DNA of 64,000 nt from positions 930,001-994,000 of the forward strand of contig NW_026570228.1 in assembly GCF_019649055.1 (NCBI RefSeq), given 5' to 3'. Position 1 is the stretch's first letter. The number at the start of each line of letters is the position of its first letter. This document shows positions 1-11,121 of this stretch, in pieces. Position numbers and translations under genes: made by a program. The notes under the pieces are model-generated. The model was not told where the DNA came from. It saw only the letters and a program-made list of their open reading frames with translations, and searched no databases. This DNA is from Paramacrobiotus metropolitanus. Lineage: Eukaryota; Tardigrada; Eutardigrada; Parachela; Macrobiotidae.

Positions 1-484
1 CGGGAAGACAGGAACGTTTTAAACAGAGATTTTATTCGTCTTTTTCTCGATATTCATCTCGACCTGATTTATTTTGATATTTTTATTGTTTCTTGCCTCT
101 TACCTATCCGTTGCAATTTAGAAGGCTTCGGTACAAAATGATTTAAGGTGATCTAATTGTTTCACTGCTCCCGAGAAGCTGTTTTCAGAAACACATTCTT
201 CTTATAGAGAAAAATTTTCTCTATCACATGAAAGTTTATGTGATCAGAAAAACATCATGAACTGACCAAAACAACAAAAAAACAATAATGCCCCGCCGGT
301 CATTTTTACCGACCACACAAAAGATTTTGAACGCAGCGCCACCTAACCATCGTAACTTCTTCGCTTCAACTCCGCGATTACAATACATATGGGCAAATAC
401 ACTTTTCTAATTCAAGATTCTCAATTCATTTTCAAAACCTTTTTACTGCGTTGTTCTTCTCCTTCCTTATCTATCATTTTGAAT
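1..484. other. Non-coding sequence, nothing recognised
   Basis: I see no open frame, RNA gene or repeat that I can support here. It could hold the promoter of the small gene candidate that starts at 485, but no clear TATA box is visible. Confidence 0.4.
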
Positions 485-1216
485 ATGGATCCTTTGTGTG
501 AACTCTTCAAAAATAACGAGTAAGCCGTGTCTTAATCTATTGCTGTATCGGAATATGACTGAAGATTTGCTTTATTGTGTTATAGCCTTTTATGCCCGCA
601 GTGGCTCCTGAACACAGTGGTACGGCTGCACGCACAGCGAGCTACGGGTAAAACAGCTCGACATGCTGTTTACGCAGCGGTCTACAAAAAACTAAAGGTA
701 AGAATAACGAGGTACTCTTCTACGCTTTCCCAATACAATTTTTCGGCGTGCCTTCCGCGCCAGTGGTATTTTCTTGCGTCTGCGTGAATTTTACGCCATG
801 CGGCTCATGCGTAATCTTAGCAGTGCGAATTGTACCACGCATTTTCGTCTGTGTTGCGTAATCGTTTTCGATTTGTGTTTATAGATATCTGGGTGGGGAT
901 CTGCGATAAAACTGCAATTTATCCTGCAGAATTTATCGCAGTGATCCAGCTACTGTTCCCGGATGATTCGATTCATAAAGAGGTTCGTTCATTTCGCAAT
1001 ATTCATGACTGTATTATAGCTATTATTTATTGTAGTTATTATCCTAAATATTGATTATCCGCATCTAATCTCTATGCTTTTTTATTTTAATGCAGTTTAA
1101 TTTAATTTTATTTTAATAATATATGAACACTTTGGGCTGCTTGTACAGTAAAGTGAATTTCTAAATTTCAGATCGGTAACCCCAACGTCAGCCTGAAAGA
1201 TATAGCAGACTCTTAA
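485..1216 (+). CDS. Candidate small multi-exon gene, product unknown
   Basis: Four pieces look like exons: 485-519 (ATG start), 586-697, 885-982 and 1172-1216 (ends in TAA). Splice signals are good: GTAAGC after 519, TATAG before 586, GTAAGA after 697, TATAG before 885, TTTCAG before 1172. The phases agree for exon 1 to 2 and for exon 3 to 4. The junction from exon 2 (ends phase 0) to exon 3 (needs one preceding base) does not fit, so either a small exon is missing between 698 and 884 or the gene is damaged. The predicted protein is about 95 residues, basic in the middle and acidic near the end, without signal peptide or membrane segment. I do not recognise a domain. It could also be a fragment of a mobile-element protein, since a transposase lies next door on the other strand. 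Confidence 0.35.
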
Positions 1217-1439
1217 TTCTGCTGCATGTTTCTTACTTTCTGGTCATCGTACGATTTGTCAACGCATTCCAGACAACAGAATTAAAGTGTGATGCAGTTT
1301 TTTATTGTTGTTTATCGCTGTTATCAAGCTACCACTAAAGCTCTAACATCATCAAGAATTGAAACCATAATCCCCACCATATTCACCATTCTGGGCTTTG
1401 CTGGGCGTTAACGGAGCCTTTCGTTTCTTGCTCTTTTTT

Positions 1440-3830
1440 GGTGACTTTTTCACAGTGGTCTTATTCGTGACAGGTAACGGTTCCGCTTCAACTGCGAGCT
1501 CAAAGCACGCCGGATTTTTCTCGCAGATTCCCCAGCCAGTTTTTTATCGTTGCGCTGTTTCAGCTGACTTGCACGGTTTGCGTCGCGGGCTTGCAGGTAC
1601 AGTTTGAGTTCTGTTTCCATAGTCAAACCCAGTTCGCCGAACACCGCGCAACAGGTCTCATAGCTTCCATCATTCCACTCGGCAGTCGCCAGATTAACTG
1701 CAATGCGTACCGACTGTAACGTCGCCCTCTCGACTGAAAAAAATTTATTAGCTCCTACAGCGACCAGTAATGTATCGTAAACACACGTTACGCTAAATCA
1801 TTGACGCTAAGTAGTTGAAACAGCTCAGGTCTTTGGTAACAGATACCGTTACCGTAAGTCCGTAACCATTAAAAATGTTGTTTAGTTTTAATTACTTTGC
1901 TGCATCGCGACCATATCTTTGAGTGAAACGCTTCGTTTCGGCTTGTATGGTAACTGTGACAGAGCCGTTTCAGCCATTTCTCATCAGTGAGATTTTGGAA
2001 AACTGGTTTCACCTGTTCCATGCATGCCGGAAGAATGTTGTTCCTGTGGTGATATTCCTGAAAATATTTTTTTATGCGATATTTTTATATTTTCGTAGCT
2101 TGAGGTTAACGCTGTCAGTATAACTGACCTTTAAACGCCCCTCACTTTCGGCCAGTCTGTAGGGACACCAACTATCAGGTCCCAGTGGGCAAAAGCGATG
2201 ATCAGGCTCAGCATCGGTAGAAATTTTGTGGTAGTATACGGCCCAAATAGCTTTATATAGATCGTCCGGGTTACCACCTTGTTTTCCCGTCTCATTTATT
2301 GCAGCGGAAACGTAATACGACATTAGTGAAACCTGCCAATATTAGCGTAACCTTTAGTGAAACTGTGATTTTGTGGCGGTAACCGGTTACTTCGTAACTT
2401 TCTTTTTTACCTGATGTTCGGTTAACTTTCCTGCTCCTTCATTGCTCTTCCTAGAGAATTACGTATGGTGGTCATTTGACGCTTGAATCGTTTACCAAAG
2501 TGGTTTTGTCCTCCAGCTTTTCCACTTCCATACCCGGATATATGTTCTTCACTTTCTCATAGTTCTTGCTGTCTCCGTCACCGACCATGTAGCGATAGCT
2601 TAAGCATAAAGTCAGCACCCGTTCATTAGAAATGCAATTTATGACAAGTAACAACAACACAGCGTGACAAGTAACAAAATTTAGGAGCGTAACAGGTAAC
2701 GCGTAACGTAACAAGTAACAGCAACACAAAGCGTGACAAGTAACAAAATTTAGGAACGTAACAGGTAACGCGTAGCGTAACAAATAACAGCAACACAAAG
2801 CGTGACAAGTAACAAAATTTAGGAACGTAACAGGTAACGCGTAGCGTAAAAGTAACAGCAACACAAAGCGTGACAAGTAACAAAATTTTGGAACGTAACA
2901 CGTAACGCAAGAAGTAACCTCAACACAGCCACCATGTATCCGCAACAGGTAACAAGTAACGGTAATATGTAGTGTAGCGTTTAGCGTAATGTAGCAAGAA
3001 ACACCTTCGTAACGCAGTACGTAACAACCGTGCTTAACGTGACAGGTCTCACTTAACTTACATTAGGTTTAGTTTTTTTATTGATCTCTCGAAGAGAATT
3101 TTTGTCGCGCTTGATTCCATAGAAGTAGATGCTCCGTCGTGATTCAGGTCGCAAAGGTGGTCCGCAAAGTCTTCATTTCCTTTACAAATTTGACAGTATT
3201 TGGACGATATAAAGTTATCTAAAACCTTTCCAGTCACAGCTGACAAAACCGATGTCACTCCAAACAAAGATGCGAAACCTCTGGTCAACCATGAACAGTC
3301 AGTTGCAACCGCTGTGCTTTCGGGAGACTGCGGCTCTTTTTCGGCCCAGCGCAAACGTGATTTGTCAGAAACCTTGAAACGGCAATGGTAACAGCAGGCA
3401 ATACACAACACTTTCTATTATCCAAGTAAAAGCAAACGAAAAAACATATTACATAAAATACATTAGTAATATAAAGTACGTATTTGAATTTCTTGTTTAT
3501 GTACTTGTTTGTACAACATAAAAGTGGAAAATTGAAATTTGAGTTCTTTTTCGCATACCTGATTTTCAAAGTATATTTCCCTTATTAATTTTTAAAATAT
3601 TCTATAAAATCTACAGTGATATTATTTCATGTTTTAATGTGTTACCTTTTGAAGTACATTATCAATTTCGTCTCGGGCATGGTCATAATTGGACTGTGAC
3701 AAACAGTTTAATCCCATAATACTGGTGAATTCTTTCAGCTTCTCGTAGCGAAGGTCCGCATAAATACCAGCCAGTACGAGTTTTTATTCAGGGCGAAAGA
3801 GTTGTCGCTTTTACCGTCTGCGTCTTTGGT
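1440..3830 (-). mobile_element. Mutator-like (MULE) transposase gene, old, intron-containing
   Basis: Read on the minus strand, a chain of blocks matches the animal Mutator-type transposase. In order: an N-terminal block at about 3790-3645; the first catalytic Asp in TDCSW at about 3300, followed by GKVLD, a CxxC pair and a His; YMVGDGDS at about 2610-2580 with the second Asp; KAIWAVYYHK with CPLGPDSWC at about 2255-2165; KPVFQNL and RNEAFHSKIW at about 2010-1925 with the probable catalytic Glu; and a basic C-terminal block at about 1730-1450. Blocks join across GT-AG introns: 3067 to about 2603, roughly 2415-2335, 2132-2054 and 1898-1740. Phases fit at most junctions. One frame slip lies near 2480 and the last junction is out of phase, so the gene is probably dead. 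Terminal repeats were not found. This is a plain cut-and-paste DNA transposon enzyme; it binds element ends and moves them. A FLYWCH-like scrap upstream at 4.3-4.6 kb may be its N-terminal zinc finger. Confidence 0.8.
2640..2960. repeat. 69-bp minisatellite, about four copies, inside a transposase intron
   Basis: The word GCAACACAAAGCGTGACAAG recurs at 2721, 2790 and 2858, with a slightly shorter version near 2651, giving a unit of 68-70 bp. Each unit contains GTAAC or its complement several times. The array ends in a degenerate GTAAC-rich tail to about 3040. It lies within the intron between the exon ending in KKLNL and the exon starting with YRYMVGDGDS of the minus-strand transposase. A long minus-strand reading frame through it only translates the repeat. 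Confidence 0.9.
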
Positions 3831-4317
3831 ACTACCAGTGCGTTCTGACGTCCAAAAGAATGACACGAGTGTTCGGGTGTCCACAGGAGAGACTTAGATG
3901 AGTGGATAGGCCAAAGTTCGAGGTTACCGATAAGCGGAGAGGTTTCCCACACGCCTGTATATTGGTGAGATGATTTTGCGCTCTACCAAAACCTTTTTTC
4001 GAACCTTGTCCTCACACTTTAAGTCCAGTGCAATAAAGAGAGCATTTAAGCACGTCCACGTAAATATCACAGAATCTGGTTCCATGGCAAAATTATGATT
4101 TTTAAAACTTGCAAATTATTACGCAATGAAATAGTTATAAAATATTAAATTAAATTACGCCGTTCAGATTTCTAGTCAACACAGCCATGATGAGGGCAAA
4201 GCTGTTAGTCTGGCAAGCAGGATCGCAGGTGGCGCATGTGTTTGTTTGTGTTACCGTGAGTCATGCACGAACCCATGAGCTGAAATGCTGAAGCTGTCAT
4301 ATCTCAGCATGACTCTT

Positions 4318-4632
4318 TCACTGAAAGAATTTTGTAGTATCACAGCGCCCCACGGTTCCTTGTTGTCTTGGTGTCAAACCATAGAAGAAAAAATTCACAT
4401 ATTGGGTTTGAATTTCTTTATTGTTGGTGAAGCTGTGCTTGTATGGCAGCACCACAAAGCAGCAATCAGACAAAATGACAGATTCAGAAGTCCCGTTCTG
4501 CTTTCTTTGGTGACGAAATTCAAAACCATTTAAATCCAATATGTAAAATGATTTGCTCTTTTTTTGCAAAATCAAAACTGTGATGGTTTTCCATTCGGTG
4601 CATAGTAGGAATTTATTATTACCAATTTTCAC
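4318..4632 (-). pseudogene. FLYWCH-like zinc-finger remnant
   Basis: On the minus strand the stretch around 4600-4490 reads as a lysine-rich start, then LDLNGFEFRHQRKQNGTS, which resembles the first half of a FLYWCH zinc finger (strand, glycine turn, aromatic, basic residues, NGT). The expected tryptophan-cysteine half does not follow in the same frame; a neighbouring frame has a short Cys-rich, Ala-rich stretch that could be its decayed end. FLYWCH fingers are commonly carried by Mutator-like transposases, and the transposase downstream is on the same strand, so this may be its detached N-terminal part. The identification rests on about 25 residues. Confidence 0.35.
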
Positions 4633-4639
4633 TGTTTAC

Positions 4640-5680
4640 CATTTTTTGGGTCCGTTTTCGTGTTTTTTTCTTTTTGAGATATCACTATAAAAAAGGCTAT
4701 TTAATTAGCTTTTTAATGGATACTAGCACTTGTAGAACGATTCAGAGGAAAGTGCGCAGCGAATTCCCAAAGTTCTCATAAATATACGCATGCTATAAAC
4801 AATTACCTCCCGTTAAGCAATTATCAGTTGTATTACTATCATGTTGTTAATGTTCGAGTTCATAGTTCGGCGAACTAGTGATGACCTTTACGTCAGTGCT
4901 GCATCTAGTGGTCCGTTCGAGTTTTCGAGTTTTGCCGAGGTAGGCCAGTTCAGCCGTGGCTGTTTTGCTCTTGACAGTAAATTAATCTTTATACGATTCT
5001 CGCGTATCGACTGTGTCTGTCCGATTTCCGGTTGTCTATTTCGCGTTCCCGTCTCTAGCCGTAATTAAAAACTGATTAATTTTTGGGTAAAATTCTCCGT
5101 AAATAATTTTATGTATGATCTGATTATCCCAAATAATGTTGTATAAAGTAGTGTTTTACTTTGATTATTTTCCTTTAACACGGACTAAATATTTTTCTGC
5201 ACAAAATCATTATGACCTTTGTTGCCAAATAGCTTACTTCTCGCTAAAACGAAAACCGTATGCTCTGTTATGTAAAGAGGAACCAGAAAAAGTTGAAACG
5301 AACAGCCAGATTATTTGGGAGCGGTTCATTTCATTTTTTTGTTGTTACGTGTCCCGTGGGTACAGTTCGGATTGAACATTTGATAATACATTTTTGTTGA
5401 GTAACCAGAGCTAAAAACAAAAACGATTACCATCAGAGTACGATTAAAAAGCATCGCTGTTAGTCACTCATAAGGCTTGGGTGTGTAATTAGTCAGATGT
5501 TCCTGTCAGATGCTCTATCCCGTTTTGTTCGAGTTGAGTCATCACATTCGTTGAGCCATCACATTCGTCATTCGTTATTGTCGCAAAATTAGAGTCGAGT
5601 CATCACGTTCATCATTTGTTAATGTCGCAAAATCAAGGATAGGTTTGGCGTATCACTCATCTCGCGTTCGTTTTACGTGA
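4640..5680. other. Non-coding leader or flank of the retroelement
   Basis: No gene recognised. Between about 5536 and 5640 there is a short imperfect tandem duplication of a unit containing GAGTCATCAC and TGTCGCAAAAT. The region could hold the 5' terminal repeat and leader of the retroelement that follows, but I could not find a matching copy downstream by eye. Confidence 0.4.
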
Positions 5681-5689
5681 ATCATCAAA

Positions 5690-7150
5690 ATAGATTCATC
5701 CAGTAACTGGACAGAGTACCGGGAGAAGACACCAGAGTCTCCTGTCACCAGCGACCGTACGTCTTCATCTTCCAGTGATAACGCCCTCCATAATACAGCA
5801 TTTCTCGCGACCCCTGATTTGGACACGTTTCCTAGTACCCCAGTCGGGTACCTCCTGCGCTCGGCTGTCGAACACCAGTTGGACTTTAGGGAGGTTGTTG
5901 ATCAGTTAGACATTGTTACCCGAGAAGCTCGAGAACGCGGTAAACAGGTGCGTGCACAAAAGAAAGTAGCCTTTGAAATGACGAAGCCAGAGGACAGTAA
6001 GTCCCCCGGTGATGACGATGACGTAAGGGAGATATCTAAGAAGGCCGATTCGGGTAGTACAAGTCAACGGCAACCAAGCTTACGAGATCTTCCGAAGTTC
6101 AGTGGCCGCTTGCTCGAGGATGTCGACAATTTTCTTATGGAATTTGAGGCACAGGGCGAGCTTTACGGGTGGCGCAACTCACAGTTCCTCGACTACATGA
6201 AAGTCTGTCTAAAGGGTGACGCCCTCCAGTGGTACATGTCTCGGCCTAAGGAAAAGTCGTGGGATGCCCTGCAAGACGCCTTGAAGGAGGCGTTCGGCAA
6301 GAGTCCAATAGACTACGACTTGGAAGGACGGACCATGCGCATGCTTGCCACTGATGATCCGTTAGCTTACGTTACCCGCATTACCAGAATCGTCCTATCC
6401 AGGAATCCGCAGGCGCGGCAGAGCGATCTCATATTACACCTGTTTCAAGGGTTGCCTGATAACCTCAAGGCCGAAATGGTCACGGTGTATGAGGATCTCG
6501 AGGATGCCACTGAGTAGCCTATCGCTATCGGGCTCGTTTGGCGTTCCCATACGGGGATACTTCTTTGTTCCCCGAACCGGACGAATTGCCACGCGGACGA
6601 GCGTGTGTAGAAGAATCAAAAGTTAAAAAATATGTTCCGGCGTTTGCAGCGTTCGGTGGGTCATCCTCGCAGACATCCAATAAACCGGTCACCGAGGCTG
6701 AATTTGAGAAAAAGTTTGAAAAGTTAGAAGCACAGTTGCAAAAGTTGGTGGATGAACGAACGGCACCCGGCAGTCAACCTTCACAGGATCGCTCGCGCAC
6801 CCTCCGCACGTGCCATTTCTGTGGCCGACCGGGACACATCCAAGCTACATGCTGGTCAAACCCGGAAGTGCCTCGTATCGTGGGCGCGGTCGCGGGGTAG
6901 TAGAGGATTCCGGGGGCGTGGCAGGTTTGGGAATACCTCGGCTCGTCCGTTTACATATGATAACCAAAATTTTCCCAAATTGCCCGTTTCCGCTTCCCCA
7001 GTAGTACTCTCGTTGCCTGCCCCACAGGCGACGGCTGCATCCGGTACGAATGCAGGTTCGGTTCCGCCTACCATGGTCTATTATACCGGACCGCCCCCTG
7101 TTAGACAGGATGTGGCGCAGGTAATGGACCGCACTCCTTTAAACTACTGA
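5690..7150 (+). mobile_element. Retroelement gag region with CCHC knuckle
   Basis: The gag part has an acidic, Ser-rich start, then a domain with the PSLRDLPKFSGR-type motif usual in gypsy Gag, and a CHFCGRPGHIQATC zinc knuckle near 6808-6850 followed by an Arg/Gly-rich tail. It would form the particle shell and bind RNA. It belongs to the fossil element described for 5680-15080. Confidence 0.85.
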
Positions 7151-7194
7151 ATCCTGCGGGTGATACCAACCCACGCGCAGGAAGAAATGACACC

Positions 7195-10100
7195 TTGTCT
7201 ACTGTTGTTGGTCCGATTTTGTGTTCTGCTGATGTTAACGGGATTGGTTGTCGCGCTATCATTGACACTGGTTCTGGTGTCTCGTTGATCAACTCCCAAT
7301 TCGTTGGTGCACATCGTTTACCAGTTTCTACCGATTCGTTTGTTAATCTACTCACGTTAGGAAGTCCGCTTGACTGCTCCCGTACGGTAACCGCTGATAT
7401 CTCTTTGTTGGACATAAAGAAAAACGTTAAATTTGCGGTCGTCGATGTCGTCCCGTTTGATGTGTTATTAGGGAATGATTTCATGCAGCTCACGCCGTTA
7501 CAGATCGACTTCCATCGTTTAGTACTGACTACTCCCCGTTCATCAGCCCCCTTTCGGTTTCTGTGTGGTATGGAGGTCGCGACTCCTTGCCACACGAGTA
7601 CAATCACGGCGCCGTGTTATTTATTATGCTCATCAGAGAATAATGTGTTTAGTCGAGGTTTGGCAAATGAGGTTCGCTCGAACCATCCGGACATCGGTTC
7701 GCTGGACGAATTAGGTCTGGGTGAGGACAAGGGGGCCCTTCTATCGAGCGACACGCAGTTGGGTACAGGGGCAGCTACAGTCGATATGGTCACTCTTGCA
7801 GACGTTGTTCGGCTGCAGGACATCATGCAAGTTAACGATGACATACTGGCAGCAGAATTCGAGCCAGTCCCCGATGAGTTATTCGGACCGGTGGAGTATA
7901 CAGATGCACCTCTGGACCGTAAAACTCTCAATTTCGGGGATAACCTAACGGAGTCACAAGAACAGCAGTTGATGAACCTTTTACTTGAGTTCAGCGATTT
8001 ATTCCCGGGTAAAACCCAGAAATTAGGGACTTGTACGGCGATGCAGCATCAAATCGTTTTGCGACCGGATGCAAATCCGGTAATTGAACCGCTTCGCCGT
8101 TTTGCCCCGTGGCAACGTGAAGAAATTCAGAAACAGGTGGCGGATATGGAGGCTAAGGGCGTGATCACACCTTGCTCATTGAGCGATCGTTGTGCCAACG
8201 TTGTTCTCGCAGGTAAGCGGGATGGTGGGCTCCGCTTCTGCATTTCTTACAAACTTCTAAATGATGACACTCTATTTGATCCGTACCCGCTGCCGCGTAT
8301 TGACGATTGTCTCGACTGTCTCCGGGGGAAACCAATACTTCACCTCCCTGGATCTAGCAAGTGGATACTGGCAAATCCCGATGCATCCGGACTCAAAAGC
8401 ACTCACATGCTTTCGTACTCCGGGAGGTACTTATCAATTCGAGGTCATGCCGTTCGGTCTTAAAACAGCTCCGGCTACTTTTTCGCGGATGATGGATAAG
8501 GTCTTCTGTTCTCTCCGTAACAAAGTCCTCATTCTATACCTGGATGACATCGAGGTTTTTGGACAAACATTCGAACAGTTGCTGACGAATATGCGACTGG
8601 TGTTCACGGAGCTGAGGAAGGCCGGCCTAAAGTTGAAGCCGTCGAAATGTTTCTTCGGAAACAGTCAGCTTCGTTTCCTTGGCCACTTAATCAGTGGTGA
8701 TGGCATTTCGCCTGACCCCGAGAATGTCCAGAAAATCCTTGGTTCCGTTACACCCCAAAGCGTGCGAGACGTCAAAAGTTTTATTGGAGCTTGTTCCCAT
8801 TACCGACGGTTTATTAAAGATTTTAGTAAAGTCGCGGCTCCCCTCCTGCAGCTCACTAAAAGAACGTCCGTTCCTTTGGACGCCTGATGTAGACCTGGCG
8901 TTCCAGGATTTGAAAGGTGCAATTACCGCTGCACCGATTTTAACGCACTTTGATAACACCAAGGATCTGGTACTTGAAACTGACGCCCGCCTCGACGGAC
9001 TCGGCGCGGTCCTCAATCAGGTTGAGGATGGCAAACTCAGGGTACTCGCTTATGCCAGTAGGTCGCTTAGCCCAGCCGAGCGGAATTATTCCACTTCCGA
9101 GCAGGAACTGTTGGCGGTCGTATGGGCCGTTACCGAGAAATTTCATTATTATCTCGGTGGTCCCAGGCCGTTCACTGTAATCACTGACCATCATTCGCTT
9201 GTCCCTTTATTTAAAACGGCGGTTTCATCAGGGCGTTTAGCACGATGGATTTTGGCCCTTCGCCCTTACCAAATAAAGATTTCGTACCGCAAAGGTCTAT
9301 ACAACTCAATGGCTGACTTTCTTTCACGGCTTAAAACCCAGTGTCTCTCATATTTTACCCAAGTTGTCCCCGAAGACAGCATCAAATCCATGCAGGCGAC
9401 CGATGGATTCTGTCGTAAAATCAACAGTATTCTAACAGGCTCGTCGGATACCGAAGAATTTCGCATAAAAATCCTGCATTTTGTCCGGAAGAATAATCTG
9501 CTCTATAAAATCGTTTTTCGCAATGACTTGCCCGTTCACTTGTTGGTCGTCCCACGTTCACTCCAGCCGTTGCTCTTAAAAGCTTACCACGACGACATCG
9601 GTCATCCAGGCGTGACTCGCACGTACGAATCTTTACATGAACGGTACTACTGGCCGAGAATGATCGATTTAACCGCATCCCACGTGCGCAGTTGCCGTTC
9701 TTGCCAGACCTTGAAACCTCCTCTTCGTCCCCCGTATGGCTTCCTACAACGAATCCATGTAGGCCGCCCGTTCGATGTCATTGGTATAGATTATGTCGGC
9801 CCGCTTCCGACTAGCTCGAAGGGCAACCGCTACCTTATCGTGGCTGTCGATCATCTCACCAAATGGATCGAGGCACGCCCGGTGAAGGCGGCCACGGCGG
9901 CCAATGCTGCCCACTTTCTGTACGAACAGATCGTGTGCCGGCATAGCTGCCCAAGGGCTATTCTTACCGACCTCGGCACTCATTTTACGGGCTCGCTTTT
10001 CCAGAATCTTTTACGGTTTTTAAGAATTCGACATAACACAACCACTGCGTACAATCCGAAAGCGGATGGGCTCACTGAAAGGATGAATGGAGTTCTTATC

Positions 10101-10817
10101 AGAGCAATCGCCCATTACGTCTCCCCGACCCAAAGAAACTGGGACGAACTGGTACCCACAATGACTCATCACCTGAATACCATGAAGCAGGACACTGTCC
10201 GCTATTCGCCTTACGAATTACTTTATGGATACCGACCGAATCTCCCGTTAGATACAGAATTAGATCAGACCCCCATTCCGCTTAATATTCCCGATGACGC
10301 TTTCACTCAGGGAGTTTTTCGTTATCTTGAGCAGGTCAGGGAAATCGCCCGCTTAAGAGCCAATAGCAGTCAAGATCGTTCCGGCCCCCGTTTCAATGCA
10401 ACTCGCCGTAACCGCATTTTCGCACCAGGTGACTTGGTCCTCCTCCGGTGCCCTCCGCAGATCCAAAATCCTGATAATCTAGCTCTTAGTCCGAAGTTTC
10501 TCCCGAAATGGCACGGACCATGGAGAGTGGTCCGAAAGGATTCGTTAGTGAATTACACCATCGAATCCGTCCGGGGCCGACCAAAACAACAGATGGTTCA
10601 CGTTCAGCGTCTTAGGCATTACACTGAGCGCATGGATTCTGCGTTTCCAGTGCCTGCCTCCGAAGTTGATGGACCTGACGCTTTGAATAATATAAGTAAT
10701 GTCGATCTCGACGCATCCTGCGAGGTTGCACCACAGCCACCTCCGCGGAACCGCAGCTCTGTACGGCGGTCGGAACGGCTCCGAGTAAAGCATGCAGGGG
10801 AAGCGCAACCCACTTGA
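7195..10817 (+). mobile_element. Retroelement pol region: PR, RT, RNase H, integrase
   Basis: Protease carries the IIDTGSG active-site motif near 7260. Reverse transcriptase spans roughly 8060-8750 and includes the YLDD catalytic motif near 8540. RNase H follows at about 8930-9330 (TDARLDGLGAVL, then a STSEQELLAVV stretch). Integrase spans about 9560-10760 with an HHCC-type zinc motif, and catalytic residues visible in GIDYVGP, LTDLGTHF and GLTERMNG. The domain order is that of Ty3/gypsy elements. Confidence 0.9.
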
Positions 10818-11121
10818 GCTATCTTTTTCTAGGTGTTAAATGCCACGTTTGAACTTTGTCTCGTGTTCAGAATATTCGCATTTCTCGTATTTTCCCGTGT
10901 TTTAATTATATGTACAAGTACATAGAAAATAAAATAAAACCATATATACCCATGTCTCCGGTTTAAAAAAAACAAAAAAAAAAAAAACTTAAAAAAAAAG
11001 GGATAAAGGTGTCAACAACGCGGTAGAACTTTGGTGGTTAGACCAGTATTACCTTTTATTGTGGTCGAAGTCAGAAATTGTAAGTTAATAATTTATGGCA
11101 CGATGACCTCTTCTTTTATAG

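Noticed and set aside
2472-2945. 157-codon minus-strand frame with a repeating Cys/Leu-rich peptide
   Set aside because: It is the translation of the 69-bp minisatellite, whose unit length is a multiple of three; it lies in an intron of the transposase.
2640-2960. Regularly spaced repeats that might suggest a CRISPR array
   Set aside because: The units are contiguous with no unique spacers and the context is a eukaryotic intron; it is a minisatellite.
7101-7931. Minus-strand frames inside the retroelement
   Set aside because: Shadows of the plus-strand pol region; no domain is recognised in them.
10818-11121. Possible boundary between two separate retroelements at the A-rich spacer
   Set aside because: An A-rich stretch and AATAAA-like words lie here, but no terminal repeat or target duplication was found, and an env-like part after pol is normal for this group. 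The question stays open.
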